Positions 37,040-45,800 of a DNA stretch of 64,000 nucleotides are shown one piece after another. The position numbers were made by a program, and so were the translations under genes. The DNA comes from an uncultured Actinomycetes bacterium. Its GTDB lineage: Bacteria; Actinomycetota; Actinomycetes; S36-B12; CAIYMF01. The DNA lies in contig CAIXFH010000192.1 in NCBI GenBank assembly GCA_903918645.1, positions 53,445 to 117,444 on the forward strand, written 5' to 3'. The notes below the pieces were generated by a model, which searched no databases, was not told the DNA's origin, and saw nothing but the letters and a program-made list of their open reading frames with translations. Positions within the stretch are counted from its first letter, which is position 1, and every line of letters begins with the position of its first letter.

Positions 37040-38389
37040 TCAGCCGGAGATAACGTCGAAAGCTTCCGCTGCGGCCACGAGCGTACGGTCAATGTCATCA
37101 TCAGTGTGCACCAACGAGACGAACAGGTTCTCGAACTGCAGCGGGTGGAAGAGCACCCCTCGAGTGATCATCTCCTCCCAGAACCGCGTGAACATCGCCT
37201 CATCGGCGTAGCGCTCGGCGTCGCGCCAGTTCTTGATCGGCTGGTCGGAGAACCAGAGCTGGAAGACGGTGCCGAGCCCGTCAACCCGAGCAGGTATGCC
37301 GGCGTCGGCTGCGAGAGTTCGCAGTCCTTCGGCGAGACGATCGCCAATGGCGCGCTGCCGGTCGTATAAGCCTGGCTCGGCGAGCACGTCCATCGTGGCT
37401 GATACGGCCGCGCACTGGATGACGTTGGCGTTGTAGGTGCCGGAGTGCGAGTAGCGACCTTCGGAGATCATGCTCATTGCCTCGTGGCTGCCGCCAAGGG
37501 CGGCCACGGGGAAGCCACCGCCTAGGCCCTTTGCCAAGGTGGTGAGGTCGGGGGTGACGCCGAAGAACTCTTGCGCGCAGCCGCGAGAGAACCTAAAGCC
37601 GGTGATGACCTCATCGAAGATGAGTAACGAACCGTGCTTGGTGGTTTCCGATCGCAGCAACTCGAGGTAGCCGGGCTCGGGCAGGATGCAACCGGTGTTG
37701 AACACGGCGGGCTCGGTGATGACCGCAGCGATCTCGTGGCCACGTTCGGTCATCAGCCGGACGAAACTGTCAGGGTCATTCCAGGTAAGCACAATCAGGG
37801 TGTCGCTGAGTTCGAGTGGGACGCCAGGCCCGGATGCGACCGGACGCGGGCTCTCGGCTGGCCCAGCTAGAGCCGGATCAACGTGGTTGCTCCAGTACAC
37901 GGTGTCCTGCCAGCCGTGATAGTGCCCTTCGAATCGGACGATCATGCGCCGACCAGTGTGGGCGCGGGATAGCCGGATTGCGCTGCCCACTGCTTCGCTT
38001 CCCGAGTTGGTGAAGCGCACCTTCTCGATTCCAGGAACGGCTGCGACAACCTTCTCCGCCGCTTCGATCTCCAGTTCGTACGGAAGGCCGAAGCAGGTGC
38101 CGTACTCGGCGATGGCGTCTGACACTGCCTGTGTCACGACTGGGTGCCGGTGGCCCAGAATCATTGGGCCGAGCCCGAGCAGGTAATCGATGTAGTCGTT
38201 GCCATCGACGTCGCGCACGTGCGATCCCGTGCCTTGCGCCATGAATGGGGGATAGGGCGACCAGCCGAACTTCACCGTGCGCGCACTGCTACCCGCGCCG
38301 CCGGGGATGATGCGGCTGGCCCGTTCGAACAGGGCGCGCGAGGTAGGTGTGCGGGCTGCGTAGGTGTCGATGAACGAGTCGGCTGCCAT
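37040..38389 (-). CDS. Class III aminotransferase, glutamate-1-semialdehyde aminomutase-like
   Basis: A 449-residue PLP enzyme. Visible: the N-terminal RIIPGGAGSSARTVKFG, YIDYLLGLGPMILGHRHP, the FTNSGSEAVGSAIRLSRAHTGR phosphate-binding segment, LLIFDEVITGFRFSRG with the PLP-contacting Asp, and TTLAKGLGGGFPVAALGG with the Schiff-base Lys. It resembles hemL but the locus (FGGY kinase, GntR, peptide transporter) suggests a catabolic aminotransferase rather than haem synthesis. ATG 38389 is the start. A palindromic operator candidate lies 43 bases upstream, and the GntR gene is immediately beyond that. Confidence 0.87.
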   Translation of the reverse strand: MAADSFIDTYAARTPTSRALFERASRIIPGGAGSSARTVKFGWSPYPPFMAQGTGSHVRDVDGNDYIDYLLGLGPMILGHRHPVVTQAVSDAIAEYGTCFGLPYELEIEAAEKVVAAVPGIEKVRFTNSGSEAVGSAIRLSRAHTGRRMIVRFEGHYHGWQDTVYWSNHVDPALAGPAESPRPVASGPGVPLELSDTLIVLTWNDPDSFVRLMTERGHEIAAVITEPAVFNTGCILPEPGYLELLRSETTKHGSLLIFDEVITGFRFSRGCAQEFFGVTPDLTTLAKGLGGGFPVAALGGSHEAMSMISEGRYSHSGTYNANVIQCAAVSATMDVLAEPGLYDRQRAIGDRLAEGLRTLAADAGIPARVDGLGTVFQLWFSDQPIKNWRDAERYADEAMFTRFWEEMITRGVLFHPLQFENLFVSLVHTDDDIDRTLVAAAEAFDVISG

Positions 38390-38431
38390 GGTGTCTCCGT
38401 GCTGGTGTGGCGGGATCTTGCTCCCGCGAGT

Positions 38432-38450
38432 TCTGCATAGTGTGTATGCA
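38432..38450. promoter_or_regulatory. Palindromic operator candidate upstream of the aminotransferase
   Basis: CTGCATA, 5-base spacer GTGTG, TATGCAG: a perfect 7-base inverted repeat in the gap between the GntR gene and the aminotransferase gene. Part of it (TGTGTATG, 38440-38447) recurs at 39363-39370 upstream of the GntR gene. Size and position suit a GntR/HutC-type operator. Confidence 0.6.
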
Positions 38451-38477
38451 GACTCTACCTCGCCGGTAGCCCTCGGA

Positions 38478-39293
38478 CTAGTTCTTGTCCGGCGAGCGGT
38501 TGGGTCTTAGCCCCCATGGTCCAGGGTGCGTCACCGGGAGAACTTGTCGATCGGTGCGGCCCGAGAGGTAGAACGCGAATCCGTCGGTGGGGTAGACCTG
38601 TTGGAAACAGTCGAAGGGCTGGCCATCGACTGAGAAACTGACTCCCCGAATGCGTGCGACCTGATCGCGCGCGGCCAGGTTGAGCAATCGCCGTTCCTGC
38701 ATCGATGCCTTGACTATCTCGAGGTGCTGTTCCTCGTAGGCGTCTATCAGCCCGTAGCGGTCGGCGAGGAGTCGGTAGAGCGAGACGTCACCCGAGCGAA
38801 CGTCGGAGTCGAGCCCGGGGGCCAGGCTCACCGGAATGTACGACGTCTCGCTGATCATTGGCCGCTGCTCGATCACCCTTAGGCGGCGGATGCACCAGAC
38901 CCGCGCGTTACTGCGGATTGCTAGGGCTGTTGCGATGTCCTCGGTCGGGATGCCATCGGATACCTCAAGAACTTGAGTGGTTACCTCCGGCGGAGTCTGG
39001 CCCCGGGTCAGGGTCGCGAGTAGTCCGCCGGCGAGCGCAGGGCTGGTCAGAATCCGTTCGGCAGCGACGAAGGTACCGACCCCTTGGTGGCGACGAACGC
39101 GGCCGGCGCGCTCGAGTTCGTCAAGGGCCCGGCGAACCGAGATCAGGCTGACCCGGCACTGCTCTGCGAGTTCCTTATTGGTGGGCAGTCGGTCGCCAGG
39201 TTGCAGGCCACCGTCGGCGATGAGTCGCTCGATGAGGTCCATGACCTGCTCGTAGCGGAGTAAGCCTCGATGTGATGCGGTCAGGGTGATCAC
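38478..39293 (-). CDS. GntR/HutC family transcriptional regulator with UTRA ligand domain
   Basis: A 271-residue regulator. N-terminal winged helix: LQPGDRLPTNKELAEQCRVSLISVRRALDELERAGRVRRHQGVGTFVA. The C-terminal UTRA domain follows (RVWCIRRLRVIEQRPMISETSYIP, VSFSVDGQPFDCFQQVYPTDGFAFYLSG). Such proteins sense a small metabolite and release an operator. The start is listed at GTG 39293, although the GGAGG overlaps it closely and a slightly later start is possible. It most likely controls the aminotransferase and kinase genes downstream, and perhaps itself, through the palindrome at 38432. Confidence 0.93.
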   Translation of the reverse strand: MITLTASHRGLLRYEQVMDLIERLIADGGLQPGDRLPTNKELAEQCRVSLISVRRALDELERAGRVRRHQGVGTFVAAERILTSPALAGGLLATLTRGQTPPEVTTQVLEVSDGIPTEDIATALAIRSNARVWCIRRLRVIEQRPMISETSYIPVSLAPGLDSDVRSGDVSLYRLLADRYGLIDAYEEQHLEIVKASMQERRLLNLAARDQVARIRGVSFSVDGQPFDCFQQVYPTDGFAFYLSGRTDRQVLPVTHPGPWGLRPNRSPDKN

Positions 39294-39416
39294 CTCCGAG
39301 TGATGTGGCAGCCACGTCAGGCTGCGGCGCGGTCACACGAACGATAGAGCAAGTGAGGCGACTGTGTATGTCCACTGGGCGCCACAGTGGCGACGAGGTC
39401 GCCAAGGGAGCAAAGG

Positions 39417-40829
39417 TCAGGGCCGGAATGTTCGCGAGTACCGGCAATCATGACGTGCCACCCACAGGGCTCGACCCTCGACCACCGGGCCCATGTACAA
39501 GCGCTCGGGCAGGCGCGGGTCAGTGCCCTCGCGGAAAACTCCGGGCGAGATCTCGACCAGATCAACGATTCCTGGTGCCTCCACCCCATTTGGGGCTACG
39601 AGCACCAACCGTCCATCAACCGCCGCAATCCGCAGATGGGAGAACCACGGATTGAACGATCGATAGTGCCCCACGTAGGCGGCCAAATCGCCGCTGACCG
39701 AGCCGTCATTGCCTTCGGGCAGAACAGGTCTCGGGGGTGGCGCGTAAGCGGGCGCGACTGGGACTGGTGAACCCTGGCTATCGGCGCAGAGCGCGTCGAA
39801 CAGCGCACGCGCGAGCCATTGCGCGCCTGGTGAGTCGCCGGGCGCGTTGGTCAGAACGATCACGCCGCAGCCGAGTTCAAGATCGCCGATGAGGAAGGTC
39901 GAATAGCCGACCATGCCGCCGCCGTGGGTGATGCAGGTGCGGTCGCTGATCTGTTCGACGTTGATGCCGAGTGCGTACTGCGATGGGCCCGGCGCTGGCT
40001 CGCCACCTGGCGAGGTCGGGGTGATCATCGAGGTGAACGCGCCTTCGCTGATGACGCGTCGACCATCGACTTGGCCGCGGCCCAGCAGCATGGCCAGATA
40101 CCGACCCATGTCTGCAGCGGTTGAGGCGACGTTGCCGTCGGCAGCCGATACCTCAAACCAGGTAGCCGGGGCCAGCGGATCGCCTGGACACCAAGCTCGG
40201 TCCTCGTGTCGTGGCTGGTAGCCCACCGCCATGGTGTGCCGATCGTTGTCGGTGATTGTGGTGATGGTGTCGGGCATACCGACCACCTCGACTACCCGCT
40301 CGCGCATTAAGTCAGTGCAGGTGCGACCCGTCACTGCTTCGACTACTGCTCCTAGGGTCATGAAGCCGACGTTGGAGTAGTGGAAGATCGTGCCGGGTGC
40401 TGAGCCGGTGCTGCTGCTTCGCAGCGCCCACACTTGCGCTGCCTCGTCCGGCCACGAATCGGAGCCCATGATCAGACCCGACGAGTGGTCAAGGAGATGC
40501 CGCAGGGTGATTGGCTCGTAGTCGGATTGCACCTCGAACCAAGGCAGGTGCTGCTGAACGGTGTCGCTGAGAGCAATCACACCTTCGTCGACGAGGGTGA
40601 GAACCACCAGCGATGTGAATGACTTGCTGATCGAGCCGATCTCATAGCGGTGACCGGCTGAAACTTCTTCTGCGCGTTCAATATCGGCAAACCCTGCGTA
40701 GAACTGGGATGCGACTGATCGGTCGCGAACCAGACAGACCGCAACCCCTGGCGCAGCCTGTGTGGCTACATACGCAGCTGCGAGTTCGTGCATCGATTTC
40801 TGTGTTGCCGAGTGCAGGGTCGAGGTCAT
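39417..40829 (-). CDS. Serine hydrolase, class C beta-lactamase/D-aminopeptidase-like
   Basis: A 470-residue penicillin-binding-type hydrolase with no signal peptide. Active-site motifs are complete: SISK in YEIGSISKSFTSLV (SxxK near residue 70), HYSN (YxN) and ITHGGGMVGYS (HxG, standing for KTG). The last ~110 residues form an extra C-terminal domain. Cytoplasmic members of this group include esterases and D-amino-acid peptidases more often than drug-inactivating beta-lactamases. ATG 40829 is used; ATG 40838 is three codons upstream and also plausible. It lies 88 bases downstream of the binding-protein gene on the same strand, so the two may be co-transcribed and act on the same substrate. 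Confidence 0.88.
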   Translation of the reverse strand: MTSTLHSATQKSMHELAAAYVATQAAPGVAVCLVRDRSVASQFYAGFADIERAEEVSAGHRYEIGSISKSFTSLVVLTLVDEGVIALSDTVQQHLPWFEVQSDYEPITLRHLLDHSSGLIMGSDSWPDEAAQVWALRSSSTGSAPGTIFHYSNVGFMTLGAVVEAVTGRTCTDLMRERVVEVVGMPDTITTITDNDRHTMAVGYQPRHEDRAWCPGDPLAPATWFEVSAADGNVASTAADMGRYLAMLLGRGQVDGRRVISEGAFTSMITPTSPGGEPAPGPSQYALGINVEQISDRTCITHGGGMVGYSTFLIGDLELGCGVIVLTNAPGDSPGAQWLARALFDALCADSQGSPVPVAPAYAPPPRPVLPEGNDGSVSGDLAAYVGHYRSFNPWFSHLRIAAVDGRLVLVAPNGVEAPGIVDLVEISPGVFREGTDPRLPERLYMGPVVEGRALWVARHDCRYSRTFRP

Positions 40830-40917
40830 AGCACCCATCCTGCCTCGCCGCGACGTGACGCGGCGTCATAGTCGTGTTTGCCGCGGGCGTTCAGGAGTTG
40901 CTCCTAGGCGGTGGCTG

Positions 40918-42789
40918 CTATTCCTCGTTGTCGGCCTGGCTTGTCGGCTGCCTGCGCCGCATTGCCACGACGAGTCCGCCGACGATGACAATCACGAGCA
41001 GGCCCACGCCGAGGTACGGCCCGAGGTTGGTTGCGCTGACGTCCGATGCGGGAGTCTCCCCGGGGACATCGGCAACAACAGGACGGATCTTCTCGTACGA
41101 CCACGTGCCCCACTGAAGGATCAGTGTGCCGTTGCCAGCTGGCTGTGGCACAAAGCCAGTGAAGCGGTCAGAGCGATACGCCTCGTGGTTGCTGTAGTAG
41201 TAGGTCATCACGTACGGGGAGTCGTCATAGAGCATTTGCTGCATCTGCATGACGATCGCCTGGCGCTTGGTCTGGTTCGTCTCGGTCGACTGCTGGGCTA
41301 GGAGCTTGTCGTATTCGGGGTTGCAGTAGAAGGAGTCGGACAAGTTGGCATAGATCGTGCCGGCGTCCTTGTAGGAGCGATTGGCGCACGAGAAGGTCGA
41401 GAGCATGTAGTTGGGATCTGGCTCAACGCCCCAGCCCCACTCGAACATGTCGAAGGTGCCCTGTCCGACGATTTCGTAAAGTGAGTCCTCAGACACCATC
41501 TTCGTGGTCACTTCGACGCCAACTGCAGCCAAGTAGTTCTTCACGAACTCGACTGCCTTCTTTGATGACGCATCGTTGGATCTGCCCACCAGGCGGAAAC
41601 TGAGTTGCTTGCCCTTGGAGTCGACTCGGACCCCGTCGGCCCCGATCTTGTAGCCGGCGGCATCGAGCATTGTCTTCGACAGCGCTGGGTCGTAGGGAAT
41701 CAGATTGGCAGGGTCTAGGTGCCACGTGGCGTACACAGGTGGGATCACTGTGGTGGCCGCGATGCCGTCGCCCCCAAGCACTTTGTCGACCAGGGTTTGC
41801 TTGTCGATCGCTGCGGCCAACGCCCGACGCAAGGCTTTGTCCTTGAGTAGCGGGTTGCCATCGCCAATGGGTGTTCCGTCGGCCAATGCTGCACCCGTGT
41901 TGAACGCGATTTCGTTGAACGACACCGGCGCGGCTGACACCGTCGTGATGCCGGGTACACCCTTGAGCGAGTTCAGAACGTTGACACCTAGACCCTCGGC
42001 GAAGTCGATCTCGCCTTTCTTCAGCGCTTGGCCCATCGCATCGTCGTTCTTGAATATCTTGAAGACGATCTCATCGACTGGCGGCTTGCCCCGGTAGAAG
42101 TTGGGGTTGGCGTCCATCCGGATGAATTGGCCTACGCGGCGCTCGACCATGTAGAAAGAGCCGCCTCCGACGCTGGGCGAGGCGGGCGTCCCCTCGTTCT
42201 TGAAGTTGGTGACTGCCTTCTCGTCGATGCTCTTCCAGACGTGCTCGGGAAGGATGTAGACGTACAGCTTCTCCATGATCGGGGTGGGCTTGGAGACCGA
42301 CAGGATCAATGTGGTGTCGTCGGGGGCCTCAGCCTTGGTGATGTTGGCGATGTAGCTGCCGTAGTTGGTTTTCTCATACTCGCCGTTGATGATTCGGTTG
42401 AATGTGTAGGCGGCATCCTTCGCGGTCAATGGCTGACCGTCGGTCCAGGTGAGTCCCGGGCGGATCTTGTAGGTCCACGACTTCTTGTCGGCCGATTCAG
42501 TCCAGGATTCGGCGAGGCCGGGTACCGGCGAGAAGTCGGCTGCCCCGTACTGGGTGAGCAGCGGATACTGCATCTGGAAGACCTCGTAGGCCAGTGACGA
42601 AAGCCCCGTGAACGGGTTAGCGGAGTCCATGTCTGTGGTGAGACCGATCGTGAACACGACTTTCGGGGCAGCTGCACTAGGGCTAGGGCTGGTGCTGTCG
42701 GCATGCGCCGTCGTAGTCAGGGCCAGCCCAGCCACCAGTGAGATGGCTGCGGCGGCGCTGATGACTCGGGTGCTGTTGTGCATGCGCAC
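40918..42789 (-). CDS. ABC transporter substrate-binding protein, family 5, C-terminally membrane-anchored, orphan
   Basis: A 623-residue paralogue of the binding protein at 15076-16956. GGAGGACAC directly precedes GTG 42789 (ATG 42783 is two codons in). Sec signal ends TTTAHA with no lipobox Cys. Mature family-5 protein: TDMDSANPFTGLSSLAYEVFQMQYPLL written in parts here as TDMDSANPFTG, LAESWTESADKKSWTYKI and RRALAAAIDKQTL. The last 35 residues carry a hydrophobic helix (YLGVGLLVIVIVGGLVVAM) and a basic tail RRRQ. No permease or ATPase adjoins it; it may deliver substrate to the system at 11-15 kb, whose binding protein it resembles in architecture, or to the system at 31-35 kb. It shares a promoter motif with the former. 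Confidence 0.92.
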   Translation of the reverse strand: MRMHNSTRVISAAAAISLVAGLALTTTAHADSTSPSPSAAAPKVVFTIGLTTDMDSANPFTGLSSLAYEVFQMQYPLLTQYGAADFSPVPGLAESWTESADKKSWTYKIRPGLTWTDGQPLTAKDAAYTFNRIINGEYEKTNYGSYIANITKAEAPDDTTLILSVSKPTPIMEKLYVYILPEHVWKSIDEKAVTNFKNEGTPASPSVGGGSFYMVERRVGQFIRMDANPNFYRGKPPVDEIVFKIFKNDDAMGQALKKGEIDFAEGLGVNVLNSLKGVPGITTVSAAPVSFNEIAFNTGAALADGTPIGDGNPLLKDKALRRALAAAIDKQTLVDKVLGGDGIAATTVIPPVYATWHLDPANLIPYDPALSKTMLDAAGYKIGADGVRVDSKGKQLSFRLVGRSNDASSKKAVEFVKNYLAAVGVEVTTKMVSEDSLYEIVGQGTFDMFEWGWGVEPDPNYMLSTFSCANRSYKDAGTIYANLSDSFYCNPEYDKLLAQQSTETNQTKRQAIVMQMQQMLYDDSPYVMTYYYSNHEAYRSDRFTGFVPQPAGNGTLILQWGTWSYEKIRPVVADVPGETPASDVSATNLGPYLGVGLLVIVIVGGLVVAMRRRQPTSQADNEE

Positions 42790-42857
42790 GTGTCCTCCAG
42801 GACAGATTCCGTGGCCGTGGCCTCGTCCGATAATCCGGGAGTCGGATCGCGGTCTAG

Positions 42858-42873
42858 GCATTCCTACCGCATC
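42858..42873 (-). promoter_or_regulatory. Promoter-like motif shared with the other anchored binding protein
   Basis: Minus strand GATGCGGTAGGAATGC, one mismatch from the motif at 17043-17058. It lies about 69-84 bases upstream of this start. TAGGAAT would serve as the minus-10 box. Confidence 0.5.
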
Positions 42874-42998
42874 GACGAACGGTATTTACATAATGTGACC
42901 AGGTCGTTGCGTTGCCTCGTGATTGGTCCACGCGTGCGGTCGGCCAAGTCGGTTGCCTCCTGGGCGAACTAGTGAGTCATGATGAGACGGTGGAACCC

Positions 42999-44774
42999 AT
43001 GGCGATGCCCGTCCCAGTTGGTCGTTTCCACCGTGATCACCCGCGTTACAAGTGGATTGCCCTGTCCAACACCACACTGGGCATGACGATGGCCACCGTC
43101 AACTCCTCGATCGTGCTGATCTCGTTGCCAGCCATTTTCCGCGGTATCTCACTCGATCCACTTGATCCCGCGAATGTCAGTTACCTGCTGTGGATGCTGC
43201 TCGGCTTCCTGCTCGTGACTGCGGCACTTGTCGTGGCCTTCGGCCGGCTCGGCGATCTCAAGGGCCGCGTTCGGATCTATAACCTTGGCTTCAGCGTTTT
43301 CGCCGTCTCGTCGATCACCTTGTCGCTTGTTCCGTGGCAGGGCAGTGCAGGTGCGTGGTGGCTGATCGGCTGGCGCGCTGTGCAGGCGGTTGGCGCGGCC
43401 ATGATCATGGCAAATGCGACAGCGATTCTTACTGATGCTTTCCCGGTTCGCCAGCGCGGTATGGCTCTTGGCGTGAATCAAGTGGCCGCGATCGCAGGAT
43501 CATTTCTTGGTCTGGTGATTGGTGGTGTCTTATCTGAATGGCATTGGCGCGCCGTGTTTTGGGTGAGTGTGCCGTTCGGAGTGGTGGGTGCTTTGTGGTC
43601 GTATCGCTCACTTCATGAGGTCGGGGTAAGGCATCACGGTCGCCTCGATGTGCCTGGCAACCTCACCTTTGCTGGCGGGCTGGGTCTGTTGCTCACCGGA
43701 GTCACCTACGGACTGCAGCCTTACGGCACATCTGCGATGGGCTGGGGTAATCCGTGGGTAACGGGGTCACTGGTCGCAGGAGTCGCACTGCTGGTTCTGT
43801 TCGTAGTGATCGAAACTCGCGTGGCGGATCCGATGTTCCAGATGTCGCTGTTCCGAATCCGGGCATTCGCATTGGGTAACTTGGCCGGGTTCTTGGCCTC
43901 GATCTCGCGAGGTGGTTTGCAACTCATCCTCATCATTTGGTTGCAGGGCATCTGGCTGCCGCGACGCGGCTACTCCTACGAGAGCACGCCGTTGTGGGCC
44001 AGTGTGTTCCTACTTCCGCTGACTCTCGGGTTCCTGGCCTTTGGGCCAGTATCGGGTTGGCTCAGCGACCGCTACGGAGCGCGTCGATTCGCGGTTACCG
44101 GCTCTTGCATCTGTGCAGCTTCCTTCGTCGGACTCGTCGTCTTACCGGTCGACTTCGCATATCCCGCGTTCGCGTTGCTCGCCTTCCTCAATGGTGTCGG
44201 CTCTGGGATGTTCAGCTCACCCAATGCCTCGGTCGTGATGAACAGCGTTCCCGCCGAACAGCGTGGTGCAGCGTCAGGTATGCGGATGACATTCTTCAAC
44301 TCTGGTTCTGCGCTGTCGATCGGTGTCTTCTTCTCGCTTATGGTGGTGGGTTTGGCGGCTTCATTGCCAGCCACCTTGTCGGCCGGACTCATCGGAAATG
44401 GGGTTCCGTCGGCGATCGCAGGTAACCTCGCGGGGCTTCCACCAGTGGGGATCTTGTTCGCGGCATTCCTTGGTATAAACCCGATTGCGGCGTTGCTCGG
44501 TCCTTCCGGAGTGCTTGCGACGTTGCCTACATCGGCGGTATCGGTGCTCACCGGAAGCGACTTCTTTCCAACGCTAATCTCAGCGCCATTCCACTCGGGC
44601 TTGACCCTTGTGTTCGGCATCGCAGCAGTGATGATGATCGTGGCGGCAGTTGCTTCGTGGTACGCGAGCCCGCCCTCGGCACATGATCTATCAGCCGTCG
44701 AAAGTGGTGAGCGGACCGGTGAAGAGCCGCAGGATTATCGGCTGATCGAGTCGGTTTTGGACGAGCCCGTCTGA
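42999..44774 (+). CDS. MFS transporter, DHA2-like (about 14 transmembrane segments)
   Basis: A 591-residue drug:proton-antiporter-type MFS protein. N-terminal KWIALSNTTLGMTMATVNSSIVLISLPAIFRGI is the DHA2 first helix with the ..NSSIV..ALP-like pattern; the motif-A loop reads GRLGDLKGRVRIYN and motif C-like GSFLGLVIGGVLSEWHWRAVFW. Long enough for 14 helices. ATG 42999 is chosen; GTG 42972 and ATG 43005 are alternatives. Divergent from the orphan binding-protein gene, about 210 bases apart. Probably an exporter of small molecules; substrate unknown. Confidence 0.9.
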   Translation: MAMPVPVGRFHRDHPRYKWIALSNTTLGMTMATVNSSIVLISLPAIFRGISLDPLDPANVSYLLWMLLGFLLVTAALVVAFGRLGDLKGRVRIYNLGFSVFAVSSITLSLVPWQGSAGAWWLIGWRAVQAVGAAMIMANATAILTDAFPVRQRGMALGVNQVAAIAGSFLGLVIGGVLSEWHWRAVFWVSVPFGVVGALWSYRSLHEVGVRHHGRLDVPGNLTFAGGLGLLLTGVTYGLQPYGTSAMGWGNPWVTGSLVAGVALLVLFVVIETRVADPMFQMSLFRIRAFALGNLAGFLASISRGGLQLILIIWLQGIWLPRRGYSYESTPLWASVFLLPLTLGFLAFGPVSGWLSDRYGARRFAVTGSCICAASFVGLVVLPVDFAYPAFALLAFLNGVGSGMFSSPNASVVMNSVPAEQRGAASGMRMTFFNSGSALSIGVFFSLMVVGLAASLPATLSAGLIGNGVPSAIAGNLAGLPPVGILFAAFLGINPIAALLGPSGVLATLPTSAVSVLTGSDFFPTLISAPFHSGLTLVFGIAAVMMIVAAVASWYASPPSAHDLSAVESGERTGEEPQDYRLIESVLDEPV

Positions 44775-45131
44775 CTTGGCTATTGCTGCTCTAGCCCTTA
44801 GCTCGAGGACCGCAAAGGTCATCAGATTTTTACAAGTTCGTAGTCGTGTGCTTCGATATGCCTGTGTCACACCAACCCCGCCTCACTCGTCGACTCGTAG
44901 TCGACTTCATGCGGGTGTGTACGTGTGCTTGTCCGTCCGTCGCCTGATATTTCCGACGCACGCGTAACCCTGTGAACGGTCCCGCATCGCTGCGCGCTTA
45001 GCGCAGCGGCGTGAATTCTCTTGCGTCCAGCACCCCCTCGGCCTTGGCCAGGGAGGTTGTTCGTGCGCGCTAAAAGCTCACTCCAATTTATGTCCACAAT
45101 GGCCAAAACCCCTACACCCCAAGGAAAAACC
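44775..45131 (+). promoter_or_regulatory. Intergenic region and 5' leader of carbonic anhydrase gene, with two inverted repeats
   Basis: A 357-base region without a credible gene. It contains GTCGAC, TCGTA, GTCGAC at 44889-44905 and an 8-bp perfect hairpin at 44988-45008 (CGCTGCGC, loop GCTTA, GCGCAGCG). The hairpin could end the MFS transcript or shape the carbonic anhydrase leader. An AAGGA ribosome-binding site lies just before 45132. Confidence 0.5.
44988..45008. terminator. Strong hairpin between MFS and carbonic anhydrase genes
   Basis: CGCTGCGC, loop GCTTA, GCGCAGCG: 8 GC-rich base pairs. No T tract. Its distance from the MFS stop (over 200 bases) makes a leader role equally possible. 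Confidence 0.45.
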
Positions 45132-45710
45132 ATGTCTGTCCTCCAAGAAGTTCTCTCGGCAAATGATGCCTACGTAGCTGGTTTCGGCGACAAGGGCTCG
45201 CTCGCCCTCCCACCAGCACGCGGCTTCGCGATCCTCACCTGCATGGATGCGCGCCTCGACCCAGCCAAGTACGCGGGGCTGGCCGAGGGCGACGCGCATG
45301 TGATTCGCAACGCTGGCGGCCGAGCCAGCGATGATGCGATTCGATCCCTCGTGATCTCGTACAAGTTGCTCGGTACGAAGGAATGGTTCGTGATTCACCA
45401 CTCGAACTGCGGCATGGAGTTCTTCACCAATGACGTCATCCGCGAACTGCTGTCGAACAGCCTCGAAACTGCTGCCCTCGGTGCTGACGGCTTCACCGAC
45501 ATTGGTGTCGGCCCGGGATCGACCGAGGGTAACTACATCAACTGGCTCACTATCAAGGATCAGGCGCAGAGCGTGACCGAAGACGTGAGCCGCATCCGCT
45601 CGCACCCGTTGGTACCTGCGGGAATTCCGATCTACGGCTACATCTACGACGTGGCCACGGGTGCGCTTGTAGAGGTGCCCGACGCAACCAAGGCTGGCGC
45701 GGCAGGCTAG
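45132..45710 (+). CDS. Beta-class carbonic anhydrase
   Basis: A 192-residue enzyme interconverting CO2 and bicarbonate. Zinc ligands are visible in [12 protein letters not shown] (Cys, Asp-Arg pair) and [13 protein letters not shown] (His and Cys two residues on). The sequence between, [30 protein letters not shown], is the beta-CA core. It belongs to the short actinobacterial/Mycobacterium Rv1284-like type. ATG 45132 follows AAGGAAAAACC; the longer upstream frame is not protein-like. A strong hairpin follows the stop. Confidence 0.93.
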   Translation: MSVLQEVLSANDAYVAGFGDKGSLALPPARGFAILTCMDARLDPAKYAGLAEGDAHVIRNAGGRASDDAIRSLVISYKLLGTKEWFVIHHSNCGMEFFTNDVIRELLSNSLETAALGADGFTDIGVGPGSTEGNYINWLTIKDQAQSVTEDVSRIRSHPLVPAGIPIYGYIYDVATGALVEVPDATKAGAAG

Positions 45711-45720
45711 TCAAGCCTGG

Positions 45721-45754
45721 GTGGGCTGGGATCCATTGCTGGATCCTGGCCCAC
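45721..45754. terminator. Bidirectional hairpin terminator
   Basis: A 15-bp stem (GTGGGCTGGGATCCA with TGGATCCTGGCCCAC, two wobble pairs) around a TTGC loop, placed between two convergent genes, 10 bases after one stop and about 45 before the other. Confidence 0.85.
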
Positions 45755-45800
45755 CGACTACTCGACACCGAGGTAGGTCGCTCGGGCGGCAGCGGTGCTG

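Noticed and set aside
37040..38389. Assignment as hemL (haem biosynthesis)
   Set aside because: Similar family, but the GntR/kinase neighbourhood does not fit and true hemL normally sits with other haem genes.
39417..40829. Antibiotic-resistance beta-lactamase
   Set aside because: No signal peptide, an extra C-terminal domain and a catabolic neighbourhood; a class C-like esterase or peptidase is more likely.
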